Assembly (NCBI RefSeq): GCF_021653995.1
Contig: NZ_JAJJOZ010000004.1
Coordinates: 1-64,000, forward strand
Length of the DNA stretch: 64,000 nucleotides
Reading direction: 5' to 3'
Source: Allopusillimonas lactea
GTDB taxonomy: Bacteria > Pseudomonadota > Gammaproteobacteria > Burkholderiales > Burkholderiaceae_B
Part shown: positions 1 through 7,715 of the stretch, in pieces
How positions within the stretch are numbered: position 1 is the first letter of the stretch
How the letters are laid out: each line of letters begins with the position of its first letter
Made by a program: the position numbers and the translations under genes
The notes under the pieces: generated by a model
What the model was told of the DNA's origin: nothing
Seen by the model: the letters and a program-made list of their open reading frames with translations, nothing else
Databases searched by the model: none

Positions 1-100
1 CACCGGCGGCGCTCCCCCGGGAGACAACCGCCCCGTAAACCGGGACTTGCGACCCCAACCTTCGGGTTAACCCTGAGAGTTGTTGCTGCGAAGAAACGTA
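1..100 (-). other. Structured 5' leader of a gene beyond the left edge
   Basis: Downstream of the leftward promoter at 101-130 the minus strand carries several short self-complementary segments: GGGTTAACCC near 65-73, a CCCGG...CCGGG-type pair near 36-46, and a C/G-rich stem near 4-30. No start codon with a credible reading frame is visible, so I read this as the 5' untranslated leader of a transcript that runs off the window. The gene is not visible and I match it to no known riboswitch or ncRNA family. Confidence 0.4.
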
Positions 101-130
101 ACTATAGCATAGTATTTTTAAGCATTGCAA
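101..130 (-). promoter_or_regulatory. Strong sigma70 promoter, extended -10, reading left
   Basis: On the minus strand there is a -35 TTGCAA (130-125), an 18-bp spacer and a -10 TATAGT (106-101) preceded by TGC, an extended -10. The predicted start is near 94. The region around it (100-240) is much more AT-rich than the rest of the window. Confidence 0.6.
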
Positions 131-722
131 ACCGACATCACCCTGAAACAATAGCCATTATGGCGATGCTCACGCAGTTTTTATTTAATTCATTGATGAA
201 TAAGAATAAATTAATTTTGATCCTGCTACTTACCTTACGGAGCAATCTCCGACGTCCCGCTCTGTAGCACCCGATAATATTGGCCACCTCTGGGTCACCG
301 CCCCGCAATCCGCCCTGGCTTGTTCGGCTTTGCCAACAATGCCAACAATGCCAATAGTGCCAATAGTGCCAATAGTGCCAATAGTGCCCACAGTGCCGAC
401 GGCGGTGACAGCACTACGGCCAGCGGCATCGTTGGTCGCTCCATAATGACGGCAGCACCTTCTCACCAGGTTCATGACTGCTGTACTCATTGGCTGGCAA
501 GCGCCGCAGTGTCAACGCTTCGGACTACCGGGTCAGGCACGCCATGCGACGCACGCTATCCAGGGCACACCGTTAATCTGTATAGTGCTCTGTATCGTTG
601 CGCACATCGGCTACGCAGCCTCCCAGCGGGTGGCCGCCTACATGTCCGCAGCTTTTGCAGCCGCATACTATCCACAACAATCCAGTACCTTTTCGCCGAT
701 GCCAACCACTAGCTCCAACCCA
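131..722. other. Long non-coding gap upstream of rng
   Basis: There is no credible gene in these roughly 590 bases. The first 110 are AT-rich. A 9-bp tandem array lies at 331-393. The rest is GC-rich and open in several frames, but none of the possible peptides resembles a known protein, and the frame continuous with rng has no family-like sequence before position 723. A TATAGT at 581-586 could be a -10 for rng, but no good -35 is seen. In Bordetella-like genomes I would expect maf/rlmH-type genes before rng; none is present. Confidence 0.5.
331..393. repeat. 9-bp tandem repeat, seven units
   Basis: The units are TGCCAACAA x2 (331-348), TGCCAATAG x4 (349-384) and TGCCCACAG (385-393), followed by a partial unit. 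Unit length is a multiple of three, so reading frames through it stay open on both strands; the peptides would be (Asn-Ala-Asn/Ser) repeats on plus and (Gly-Thr-Ile) repeats on minus. No surrounding gene is convincing, so I treat it as a non-coding short-unit array upstream of rng. Confidence 0.9.
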
Positions 723-2186
723 ATGACAGAAGACATCCTGATCAACGTCACGCCTTTTGAAACACGGGTTGCGCAGGTAGAACAAGGGGCCGTACAAGAG
801 ATCCACGTCGAGCGCACCATACAGCGCGGCCATGTGGGCAATCTCTATTTGGGCAAGGTCGTGCGGGTACTGCCCGGCATGCAGAGCGCGTTCGTCGACA
901 TCGGGCTGGAGCGCGCAGCGTTCATCCATGTCGCCGACTTGCGGCAGAACCGCAATGAGCGCAGCAGTGGCCTTGCCGTGACACCCATCGAAAAGCTTCT
1001 GTTTGAGGGCCAGTCGCTGATGGTGCAAGTGATCAAGGATCCTCTGGGCACCAAGGGCGCACGGCTTTCCACGCAGATCAGCATCGCAGGGCGGATGCTG
1101 GTGTATTTACCTCATGATCCGCATGTGGGGATATCGCAGAAGATCGAATCCGAAGAAGAGCGGGTGGCGCTGCGCGAGCGTGTGCTCGGCCTGCGCGCAC
1201 CAGACGAAACCGGCGGATTTATCGTGCGCACACAAGCGGAAGATGCCAGCGATGACGAATTGCGCGCCGATCAGTCTTATCTGCGCACCATATGGGCGGC
1301 CATCCAGGACGGCGCGCGGCGCCTGCCCGCCCCGTCGCTGCTCTATACCGATCTAACGCTGGCGCAACGCGTACTGCGCGATATGGTCGGCCCCAAGACG
1401 GGGACGATTTTTGTCGATTCACGCACGACAGCACAGCAATTGAAGGCATGGGCCGCAACCTACACGCCTTCAGTACAAGAACGTATCAGGCACTACAGCG
1501 GCGAGCGGCCCCTGTTTGATATGGCAAGCGTCGACGAGGAAATCGCGCGTGCGCTTTCGCGGCGGGTAGACCTGAAATCGGGCGGCTACCTGATTATCGA
1601 CCAGACTGAAGCGCTGACGACCGTCGATGTGAATACCGGCGGCTATGTGGGCGGCCGCAACTTTGACGACACCATCTTCAAGACCAACCTGGAGGCGGCG
1701 ATCGCCATTGCCCGGCAGCTACGGCTGCGCAATCTGGGCGGCATTATCATTCTGGACTTCATCGATATGGACGACCCCGAGCATCGCAGCGCAGTGCTGG
1801 CGGAGCTGAACAAGGCGCTAGCCAAAGACCGCACACGCACCACGGTGAGCGGCTTCAGCCAACTCGGACTGGTGGAGATGACACGCAAACGCACGCGCGA
1901 TTCGCTGGCGCATCAATTGTGCGAGCCCTGCCCCACCTGTCAGGCCCGCGGCAGTGTGCGTACGCCACGTACCCTGTGCTATGAAATTCTGCGCGAGATT
2001 CTGCGCGAGTCGCGGCAGTTCAACCCGAAGGAGTTCCGTATTCTGGCGTCGCAGGCCGTGGTAGATCTGTTTCTGGAAGAAGAAAGCGCGCACCTGGCGA
2101 TGTTGGGCGACTTCATCGGCAAGCCGATCTCGCTGCAGGTGGAAAACCAATATTCGCAGGAACAATACGATATCGTGCTGACCTGA
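723..2186 (+). CDS. rng: Ribonuclease G
   Basis: Endoribonuclease of the RNase E/G family, acting in 16S rRNA 5' maturation and mRNA decay in the cytoplasm. 487 aa, the usual RNase G length. The start is set at the ATG giving MTEDILINVTPFETRVA, a typical N-terminus; the frame stays open upstream to 474 without family similarity. An S1 domain (about 38-125) is followed by the DNase I-like catalytic core with the metal-binding aspartates in TTVDVNTGG (about D301) and ILDFIDM (about D344), and the Zn-link cysteines in CEPCPTC (about 400-406). The long C-terminal scaffold of RNase E is absent. It stands alone, with tandem repeats on both sides. Confidence 0.96.
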   Translation: MTEDILINVTPFETRVAQVEQGAVQEIHVERTIQRGHVGNLYLGKVVRVLPGMQSAFVDIGLERAAFIHVADLRQNRNERSSGLAVTPIEKLLFEGQSLMVQVIKDPLGTKGARLSTQISIAGRMLVYLPHDPHVGISQKIESEEERVALRERVLGLRAPDETGGFIVRTQAEDASDDELRADQSYLRTIWAAIQDGARRLPAPSLLYTDLTLAQRVLRDMVGPKTGTIFVDSRTTAQQLKAWAATYTPSVQERIRHYSGERPLFDMASVDEEIARALSRRVDLKSGGYLIIDQTEALTTVDVNTGGYVGGRNFDDTIFKTNLEAAIAIARQLRLRNLGGIIILDFIDMDDPEHRSAVLAELNKALAKDRTRTTVSGFSQLGLVEMTRKRTRDSLAHQLCEPCPTCQARGSVRTPRTLCYEILREILRESRQFNPKEFRILASQAVVDLFLEEESAHLAMLGDFIGKPISLQVENQYSQEQYDIVLT

Positions 2187-2430
2187 GTACGACCGGGTAC
2201 AAGCGCGGTATTGGGCCCGACTGAGTGCGGCCTGGTACAAGCGCAATATTGGGCTCGCCTGGGCGCGGCCTGACACGAGCGGGGTATTGGGCCCGACCGA
2301 GTACCGCCTGGCACAAGCACGGTATTGAGCCCGCCTGCGCACGGCTTGGTACAAGCACGGTATTGGGCCCGACCGAGCACGTCGCGGTACGAGCACGGCA
2401 TTGTGCTGGCCTAAGCACGTCGCGGCATCA
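2183..2430. repeat. 38-bp minisatellite, six units plus a partial seventh
   Basis: Head-to-tail units start at 2183, 2221, 2259, 2297, 2335 and 2373, with a degenerate partial copy from 2411. Each is 38 bp and holds the conserved blocks GGTACAAGC and TATTGGGCCCGA. The first unit includes the TGA stop of rng, so the array begins exactly where coding ends. There are no unique spacers, so it is not a CRISPR. Because 38 is not a multiple of three, all frames cycle through the same peptide pattern; I regard the open frames here as non-coding. Confidence 0.95.
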
Positions 2431-2479
2431 GGCTGCTGAAAAACTTCGCGCGCCCGCCGGCCGGATGTCAAACGCGCCG

Positions 2480-3121
2480 TTACTCTTTTGCTGGTGTTGC
2501 GCCCGGGCAAACGCCAGGCTTCATCATGGATGCGAAAAGCTGATCAATGCGTGCTAGCGTAGCGGCGTCGGAATAATAGCTATAAGCCTTGGTCTTGATA
2601 CGCGGCCCGCCGATGGCGTTGGGCTGGTATTGCACGATATCTACGACGATGGCGCGCTCGTAGGTGGTGGCGTTGGGGTCGATCTGGTCAATCAGCGTGG
2701 CGTAGTTGGTTTCACGCTTGTCCATGACGAATTTTGCGGCATGCCCGCACGCTGCCTCGTGCTTGAACAGCGCCTGCTGTATTTGCGCGAAGTTGCCCGG
2801 CAGCACACGCTCGCCCCGGTAATGCGACGGCGCGCGCACATCGGACAGCTGTATGCCTCCGCTGGTGCCTGCGCACCCAGCCAACACGGCAACAGCCAGC
2901 GCGAGCGTTGCGCGGCGCGCCCAGCGAGTGCCCCCGGGCTGATCACCGTGCGCAATGGGAGCGTCGACGGGTGCGTCAGCCAAGCCACGCTCGCGAGGAA
3001 ATTTCGCGCAGCCAAGGGCCACCGCAAAGGCATCGGCAGGCGCGCGACCATGGAGGAGCGGACGACCTGTGTGCATTTTGTCGGTCTGTGCCAGGCCGTT
3101 GCCGGTTCGAGAACTCATCAT
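2480..3121 (-). CDS. Putative lipoprotein of unknown function
   Basis: 213 aa from the most upstream ATG. A hydrophobic segment ending in a lipobox (LALAVAVLAGC) places the modified Cys near residue 83, far too deep for a normal signal peptide, so translation probably starts later. In-frame candidates are the ATG at 3076 and a TTG about 37 codons before the Cys; none has a clear ribosome site. The mature part of about 130 aa has a Cys in HEAACGHA and another near the C-terminus (GVCPG), which could pair. I do not recognise the family. It lies upstream of the minisatellite, reading toward it, and downstream of msbA on the same strand with a gap of about 110 bp. Confidence 0.6.
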   Translation of the reverse strand: MMSSRTGNGLAQTDKMHTGRPLLHGRAPADAFAVALGCAKFPRERGLADAPVDAPIAHGDQPGGTRWARRATLALAVAVLAGCAGTSGGIQLSDVRAPSHYRGERVLPGNFAQIQQALFKHEAACGHAAKFVMDKRETNYATLIDQIDPNATTYERAIVVDIVQYQPNAIGGPRIKTKAYSYYSDAATLARIDQLFASMMKPGVCPGATPAKE

Positions 3122-3230
3122 ATTTCTGCTTCCTGCGATAGCGTTCGGCGCACGCGCCTGTTAATTGCAATGAGAGCGCCGCCCGTTGACCAGCGCTTCA
3201 TGCGCCCGGCGATATGTTGCGGCGCAGGGA

Positions 3231-5006
3231 TTAGTCTGCGCGAAACTGCATGTGATACAGCGAAGCGTACAACCCGTTCTGGACCAGCAACTCTTCGTGC
3301 CGGCCTTGCTCAACGATGCGGCCAGCGTCCAGCACCATGATGCGGTCTGCTTTTTGCACTGTGGACAAGCGGTGGGCGATTACCAGCGTGGTGCGACCCG
3401 CCATGAGGCGCTCGAGTGACGCCTGCACCTGCATTTCGGATTCGTTGTCCAGCGCGGAGGTAGCCTCATCTAGGATGAGGATGGGCGCGTTTTTTACCAG
3501 AGCCCGCGCAATCGCCAGGCGCTGGCGCTGCCCGCCCGAAAGCTGGCTGGCGTTCTCCCCAACGTGCGTATCGATGCCGGCGGGAAGCGAATCAACAAAC
3601 TCGAGCAGGTTGGCCGCCTCAAGGGCCGCGCGGATTTCTTCGTGGCTGGCCTCGCCCCAGGCGCCATAGCCGACGTTGTCAGCGATTGTTCCTTCGAACA
3701 GCACGACGTCCTGGCTTACCAGCGACAAATGAGCCCGCAGATTATTGAGCGAAAGATCGAGGACATCCTGGCCATCGATCAGCACTTGGCCACTGGCCGG
3801 AGTGATAAAGCGAGGCAGCATGTTCACCAGCGTGGTCTTGCCGCTGCCCGAGCGGCCGACGAGTGCAATGGTTTGACCCGGCTCGGCCACAAACGATACG
3901 TTGTCAAGGGTTTCGCGCTGCGCATCGTCGAATCGATGATGAATGTTGCGAAACTCGACCCGCCCCTTGACCGGCTCGGCCAGCGCCCCCTTGCCAGTAT
4001 CGAGCTCGGGGGCTTCGTCGATGAGCGCAAAGACACTTTCGGCCGAGATCAGCATGCGTTGGGTGGCGCTAGCGATCTTGGTGAGGCGCTTCATGGGATC
4101 GAATATCTGCCCGAGCGCTGTCATGAAAGCGGCAAAGCTGCCCACCGTAAGGCCGGAGGTATTGGCCTGATAAAGCGCCACAGCGATGACGACCGCCACC
4201 GATATAGCGATGGCAAACTGGGACAGCGGAGACATGGCTGCATCGGCAATGGCGGCCCGCATGGCAAAGCGACGAAGGCGCCCGTTGATGTAGGCGAAGC
4301 GTTCAGACTCGCGGTGATAGCCATTGAACAACTTTATGACGCGCTGGCCGCTGATGCCTTCTCGCACGACGCGCGTAAGTTCGGCATTCATGCCGATGGT
4401 TTCGCGGTTGATGCGGCGCAGGCGCCGGACGAAGACACGCATGATGAGCGTCGAGACCGGTAGCATCACAATCACGATCAACGTAAGCTGCCAGGACATA
4501 TACAACAGCACCGCAAGCAACGCGATCACCACCAGCGTTTCACGCACGATGACAGTGACGACTTCGGCCGCCAGACCTGTGACCGTGCCGGCGTCGATGG
4601 TGAAACGATTGAGCAGGCGACCAGAATCGCCGCGCTTGAAGTCTGCGTCGGACATGCCCAGCAGGCGCTGAAACATATCTTTGCGCAGACCCAACAGCAT
4701 ATTGTTGGCTACCCAGGCCAGCAGGTAGTTACTGCTGAAGTTGCTCAACCCCCGCACCAGCATCAGCCCGACAACAGCCAGTGGCAACGACCAGATATAA
4801 GAAGGCTCGGCACCCGAAAAGCCTTCGTCGAGCAACGGCTTCATGATGATGGCCAGGAGCGGCTGCGTACCCGCGCCGACGCTCATTAGCAGGATCGCCA
4901 ATACAATCGCCTTCCAGTACTTGGCCACGCGATTGTAGATGCGCAGCCAGATGCTGGCCTTGACGGGTTCCGCGTGGGATGCCGCAGCAGTGGAAGCAGA
5001 CTTCAA
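3231..5006 (-). CDS. msbA: Lipid A export ABC transporter MsbA
   Basis: Inner-membrane half-transporter that flips core-lipid A to the periplasmic leaflet. 591 aa: a six-helix membrane domain (about 30-320), then an ATPase domain with Walker A GRSGSGKT (about 384), signature LSGGQRQRL (about 489) and Walker B ILILDEATSALD (about 511). The start is a TTG, because an in-frame stop lies five codons upstream and no ATG occurs near the expected N-terminus. It is divergent from the heptosyltransferase gene, with an AT-rich control region between them. Neighbouring LPS genes support the MsbA assignment over other exporters. Confidence 0.93.
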   Translation of the reverse strand: MKSASTAAASHAEPVKASIWLRIYNRVAKYWKAIVLAILLMSVGAGTQPLLAIIMKPLLDEGFSGAEPSYIWSLPLAVVGLMLVRGLSNFSSNYLLAWVANNMLLGLRKDMFQRLLGMSDADFKRGDSGRLLNRFTIDAGTVTGLAAEVVTVIVRETLVVIALLAVLLYMSWQLTLIVIVMLPVSTLIMRVFVRRLRRINRETIGMNAELTRVVREGISGQRVIKLFNGYHRESERFAYINGRLRRFAMRAAIADAAMSPLSQFAIAISVAVVIAVALYQANTSGLTVGSFAAFMTALGQIFDPMKRLTKIASATQRMLISAESVFALIDEAPELDTGKGALAEPVKGRVEFRNIHHRFDDAQRETLDNVSFVAEPGQTIALVGRSGSGKTTLVNMLPRFITPASGQVLIDGQDVLDLSLNNLRAHLSLVSQDVVLFEGTIADNVGYGAWGEASHEEIRAALEAANLLEFVDSLPAGIDTHVGENASQLSGGQRQRLAIARALVKNAPILILDEATSALDNESEMQVQASLERLMAGRTTLVIAHRLSTVQKADRIMVLDAGRIVEQGRHEELLVQNGLYASLYHMQFRAD

Positions 5007-5017
5007 AAACGGACTCG

Positions 5018-5046
5018 CTTATATACTATTGAATTGTTGATTTTAA
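5018..5046. promoter_or_regulatory. Divergent AT-rich promoter region msbA / GT9
   Basis: The run TTATATACTAT gives a -10-like TATAAG on the minus strand (5023-5018), with TTAAAA 17 bp upstream (5046-5041) for msbA. It also gives TATACT (5022-5027) on the plus strand for the heptosyltransferase gene, though without a good -35. The msbA transcript would have a leader of only a few bases before its TTG start. Confidence 0.35.
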
Positions 5047-5117
5047 CGTTCCCCCGCATGGCTGCCTGCGCCGCCGGCCTGGAACACTGTTCCGATCTTA
5101 ACCCACGCCCTGTACGC

Positions 5118-6095
5118 ATGCCGATACCCTCAGCCATTTATGTGCGCCTGCCCAATTGGATAGGCGACGTCTGCATGAGTCTGCCGAGCCTGCAGGCCGT
5201 GCTGGACACCGGCGTGCCGGTGGTTGTTTGCGCCCGCCCCTGGGCGCGCGACTTGCTTTCCGCGTACAACCTGGCGGGCTTCGTCGAACTGAAGGGGCGC
5301 TGGCGTGAAGACCGCGCGGCAGTGCATGGGTGGCGAAAGCGCGCCCAGCATGCCCGACCTTACGGGCTGCTGCTGCCCGACTCTCTGTCCAGCGCGATGG
5401 TATTCAAGTTTGCGGGGATCCCCAGCGCCGGCTACCGCGACGACGGCCGCAGCCTGATTTTGCGATGGCCAGTCAACAAACCTAGCGGCAGGCAGCATGC
5501 GGTTGAATCCTGGCACTACGTCACCATGCAGGCATTGCGGCGCTGGGCGCTGCCTGTCGCCCCCCTCCCCCGGCAGCGTTCTCTGGGCTTGCGCCTCACG
5601 TCCCGTCATCAGGCCGAAGCCCGCCAAGCGCTCAAGGACGCCGGGCTCACGCCCGGCGGCTTCATTCTCATTGCTCCCACCGCCACGGGCCTGCACCAGG
5701 GCCGTATCAAGGTCTGGCCCTACTTCGATGCCCTAACCAGCCGCCTGCAAGAGGCGGGATATACGGTAGCCATGTGCCCGCCCCCGGCCGAAGTGGATGC
5801 TGCGCGTGCCGCGGCACCTATGGCGAAATTGCTTCCTCCGCTGAAACTGGGTGCGTTTGCTACACTCACTCAGCTTGCATCCTTGGTCGTATGCAATGAC
5901 TCCGGTGTGTCGCATCTGGCCGCGGCGGCGGGGGCGCGGCAGCTGACGCTGTTCGGCGTCACCGATCCTGAACGCACGGGCCCGTGGTCCGATCGCGCCG
6001 TCTGCTTGGGCGATGCACACACCTGGCCCAGCCTCGAGCTGGCGGCAGAACGGGTGCAAGCGATTCTGACTTCGGACACCGACGCTATCGCATGA
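5118..6095 (+). CDS. Glycosyltransferase family 9, LPS heptosyltransferase II-like
   Basis: Predicted to transfer heptose from ADP-heptose to the LPS inner core at the cytoplasmic face of the inner membrane. 325 aa from the ATG giving MPIPSAIYVRLPNWIGD; an upstream in-frame ATG at 5058 is possible but adds non-conserved sequence. Family features are the N-terminal RLPNWIGDVCMSLPSLQA, the central IAPTATGLHQGRIKVWP, and the C-terminal donor-site CNDSGVSHLAAAAG with FGVTDPERTGPW. It overlaps the next gene by 4 bp (ATGA), so the two are probably translationally coupled. The exact acceptor (HepI, HepII or other) cannot be told from sequence alone. Confidence 0.85.
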   Translation: MPIPSAIYVRLPNWIGDVCMSLPSLQAVLDTGVPVVVCARPWARDLLSAYNLAGFVELKGRWREDRAAVHGWRKRAQHARPYGLLLPDSLSSAMVFKFAGIPSAGYRDDGRSLILRWPVNKPSGRQHAVESWHYVTMQALRRWALPVAPLPRQRSLGLRLTSRHQAEARQALKDAGLTPGGFILIAPTATGLHQGRIKVWPYFDALTSRLQEAGYTVAMCPPPAEVDAARAAAPMAKLLPPLKLGAFATLTQLASLVVCNDSGVSHLAAAAGARQLTLFGVTDPERTGPWSDRAVCLGDAHTWPSLELAAERVQAILTSDTDAIA

Positions 6096-6856
6096 GTCTT
6101 TCCAGTTTCCTGACCAATCTGGTTATCCCAGTCAACCTGTGCATCGCGCTGATGCTGCTGGGCGCTGTGGCCTACATCGCCCGCCAGCGCAAGACGGGCT
6201 TTGCGCTGGCCGCAGCCGGCCTCTCGTGGGCCTTGTTCTGGTCTCTGCCCGCCTCGTCGCTGTGGGCTGGTGGGCGGCTCGAGCAAATGTACCCGCCCGC
6301 ATCCGCTTCGCAAATGCCATCCGCGGAAGCCATCGTGGTGCTAGGCGGCAGCACCGCCAACAGCAGGGAGAACTGGTTTCAAACCACAATAGGCGAAGCT
6401 ACGGCATCGCGCGTGGATACCGCCGGCCAACTATATGACGCCGGCCGCGCACCCCTGCTGGTGCTCTCGGGCGCTGCGTTGGACGGCAACGTCAGCGAGG
6501 CACGGATGATGGCCAACCGCCTGCGCCAGCGCGGTGTGCCCGAGCAGGCTCTGCTGCTCGAGACCCGCAGCTACACAACGCGCGAAAACGGCGTTTACAC
6601 CGCCGAGCTATTACAGAAACAACACATCGGCCATGTGCTGCTGGTGACGTCGGCCCTGCATATGCCACGCGCCATGGCAGTGTTTCGCAAGCTTGGGGTC
6701 GATGCCACAGCGGCCTCTTCGCCGGCGCAGATCGTCGTACCCGATGATCCTGATTTCGCCTTCTGGCTGCCCAGCATGCGGGCGCTATCCGCCAGCCGCT
6801 CGATCGTGAAAGAGTACGTGGCGCTGCTGGTGTACTGGATGCGCGGCTGGATCTGA
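6092..6856 (+). CDS. YdcF/ElyC family protein (DUF218)
   Basis: 254 aa. Two N-terminal membrane segments (about 5-30 and 38-58) precede a periplasmic DUF218 domain with AEAIVVLGGS, a LLVLSGA strand and VTSALHMPRAMAVFRK. The family includes SanA, YdcF and ElyC; ElyC affects envelope integrity and lipid-carrier use in E. coli, but the biochemical activity is not settled. The start codon overlaps the stop of the heptosyltransferase gene, which suggests joint expression and an envelope-glycan role. The family is clear; the function is inferred. Confidence 0.85.
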   Translation: MSLSSFLTNLVIPVNLCIALMLLGAVAYIARQRKTGFALAAAGLSWALFWSLPASSLWAGGRLEQMYPPASASQMPSAEAIVVLGGSTANSRENWFQTTIGEATASRVDTAGQLYDAGRAPLLVLSGAALDGNVSEARMMANRLRQRGVPEQALLLETRSYTTRENGVYTAELLQKQHIGHVLLVTSALHMPRAMAVFRKLGVDATAASSPAQIVVPDDPDFAFWLPSMRALSASRSIVKEYVALLVYWMRGWI

Positions 6857-6944
6857 CGTTCGGGACGCATCCCTTGGCTGGCAGGGCGGCTAATCTATCG
6901 ACGGGGGCTGCAAGCCTGTAAGGTCGTACGATGTTTCGTTGTGC

Positions 6945-7715
6945 TCACGCACTCTTGCCCGGCCCGCCGCTACCCTGCCGATTCAAGAACAATAGTTTGG
7001 TGTAGCGAAAATAACTGCCCACGCCGGCCATGATGGCCAGGATGAAGCCTTCCCTGCCGTCCAGAAAGCCTCGGCGCACGATGTAGTGCCGGACGAACGT
7101 CCAGGCCGCATGCCCGACTGCCCCCGACACGCTCGTGGTACGCCCCTTCTCGTGCAGTAGTTGCGCAGCCACGCTGGAATAGTGGTTCTGTTTGGCAATA
7201 AAGCTTTCCAGATCCGCATAAGGGTAATGCAGGAAGTGACCCGGCAACACTGCAACTGACCCTTGTGCGAGCAGGCTTTCGTGCACTGCGACTTCTTTGA
7301 AACGTGCGCTGCCGCGCCTGAAAAGTCGCACGACATAGTCCGGCCACCAACCACTATGACGTATCCAGCGCCCGCCAAAATTGGACAGGCGGGCAATTTT
7401 ATAGGCATCGGCGGCAGGGGCCGCCATGGCAGCCTGGATCGCCGCCGCCAACTCGGCCGGGACACGCTCGTCGGCATCCAGAGACAGCACCCATTCTCCA
7501 GTGGCCAAATCCAGCGCGCGATTCTTCTGGATGCCGAAGCCGGGCCAGTCATCGGAAAGGGATACCCGCGCACCGCGCGCGGCCGCGATCTCGCGCGTAC
7601 CATCGGTGCTGCCCGAATCGAGCACGATGATTTCGTCGGCAAAGGCCACGGAATCGAGGCAGGCACCGATATTTGCCGCCTCGTTCTTGGTGATAATAAT
7701 GACGGATAGCGTCAT
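6945..7715 (-). CDS. Glycosyltransferase family 2, LPS-core type (WaaE/KdtX-like)
   Basis: 256 aa GT-A enzyme. It starts with TLSVIIITKNEAANI, then LDSGSTDGT (about 37-45) and the DXD-type metal motif LDADER (about 81), followed by a conserved GGRWIRHSGWWPD block typical of WaaE/KdtX enzymes that add glucose to heptose I. The frame is open far upstream (to 8072), but family similarity begins at the ATG at 7715. That ATG overlaps the stop of the deacetylase gene by 4 bp. Last gene of a leftward core-biosynthesis cluster. Confidence 0.85.
   Translation of the reverse strand: MTLSVIIITKNEAANIGACLDSVAFADEIIVLDSGSTDGTREIAAARGARVSLSDDWPGFGIQKNRALDLATGEWVLSLDADERVPAELAAAIQAAMAAPAADAYKIARLSNFGGRWIRHSGWWPDYVVRLFRRGSARFKEVAVHESLLAQGSVAVLPGHFLHYPYADLESFIAKQNHYSSVAAQLLHEKGRTTSVSGAVGHAAWTFVRHYIVRRGFLDGREGFILAIMAGVGSYFRYTKLLFLNRQGSGGPGKSA

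Noticed and set aside
2183..2430. CRISPR array
   Set aside because: Units are head to tail without unique spacers, and no cas genes are present.
1818..2557. Long open frames through the 38-bp repeats on both strands (up to 230 aa)
   Set aside because: They are the repeat translated in shifting frames; no start site, no family resemblance, and the 38-bp period is not a coding period.
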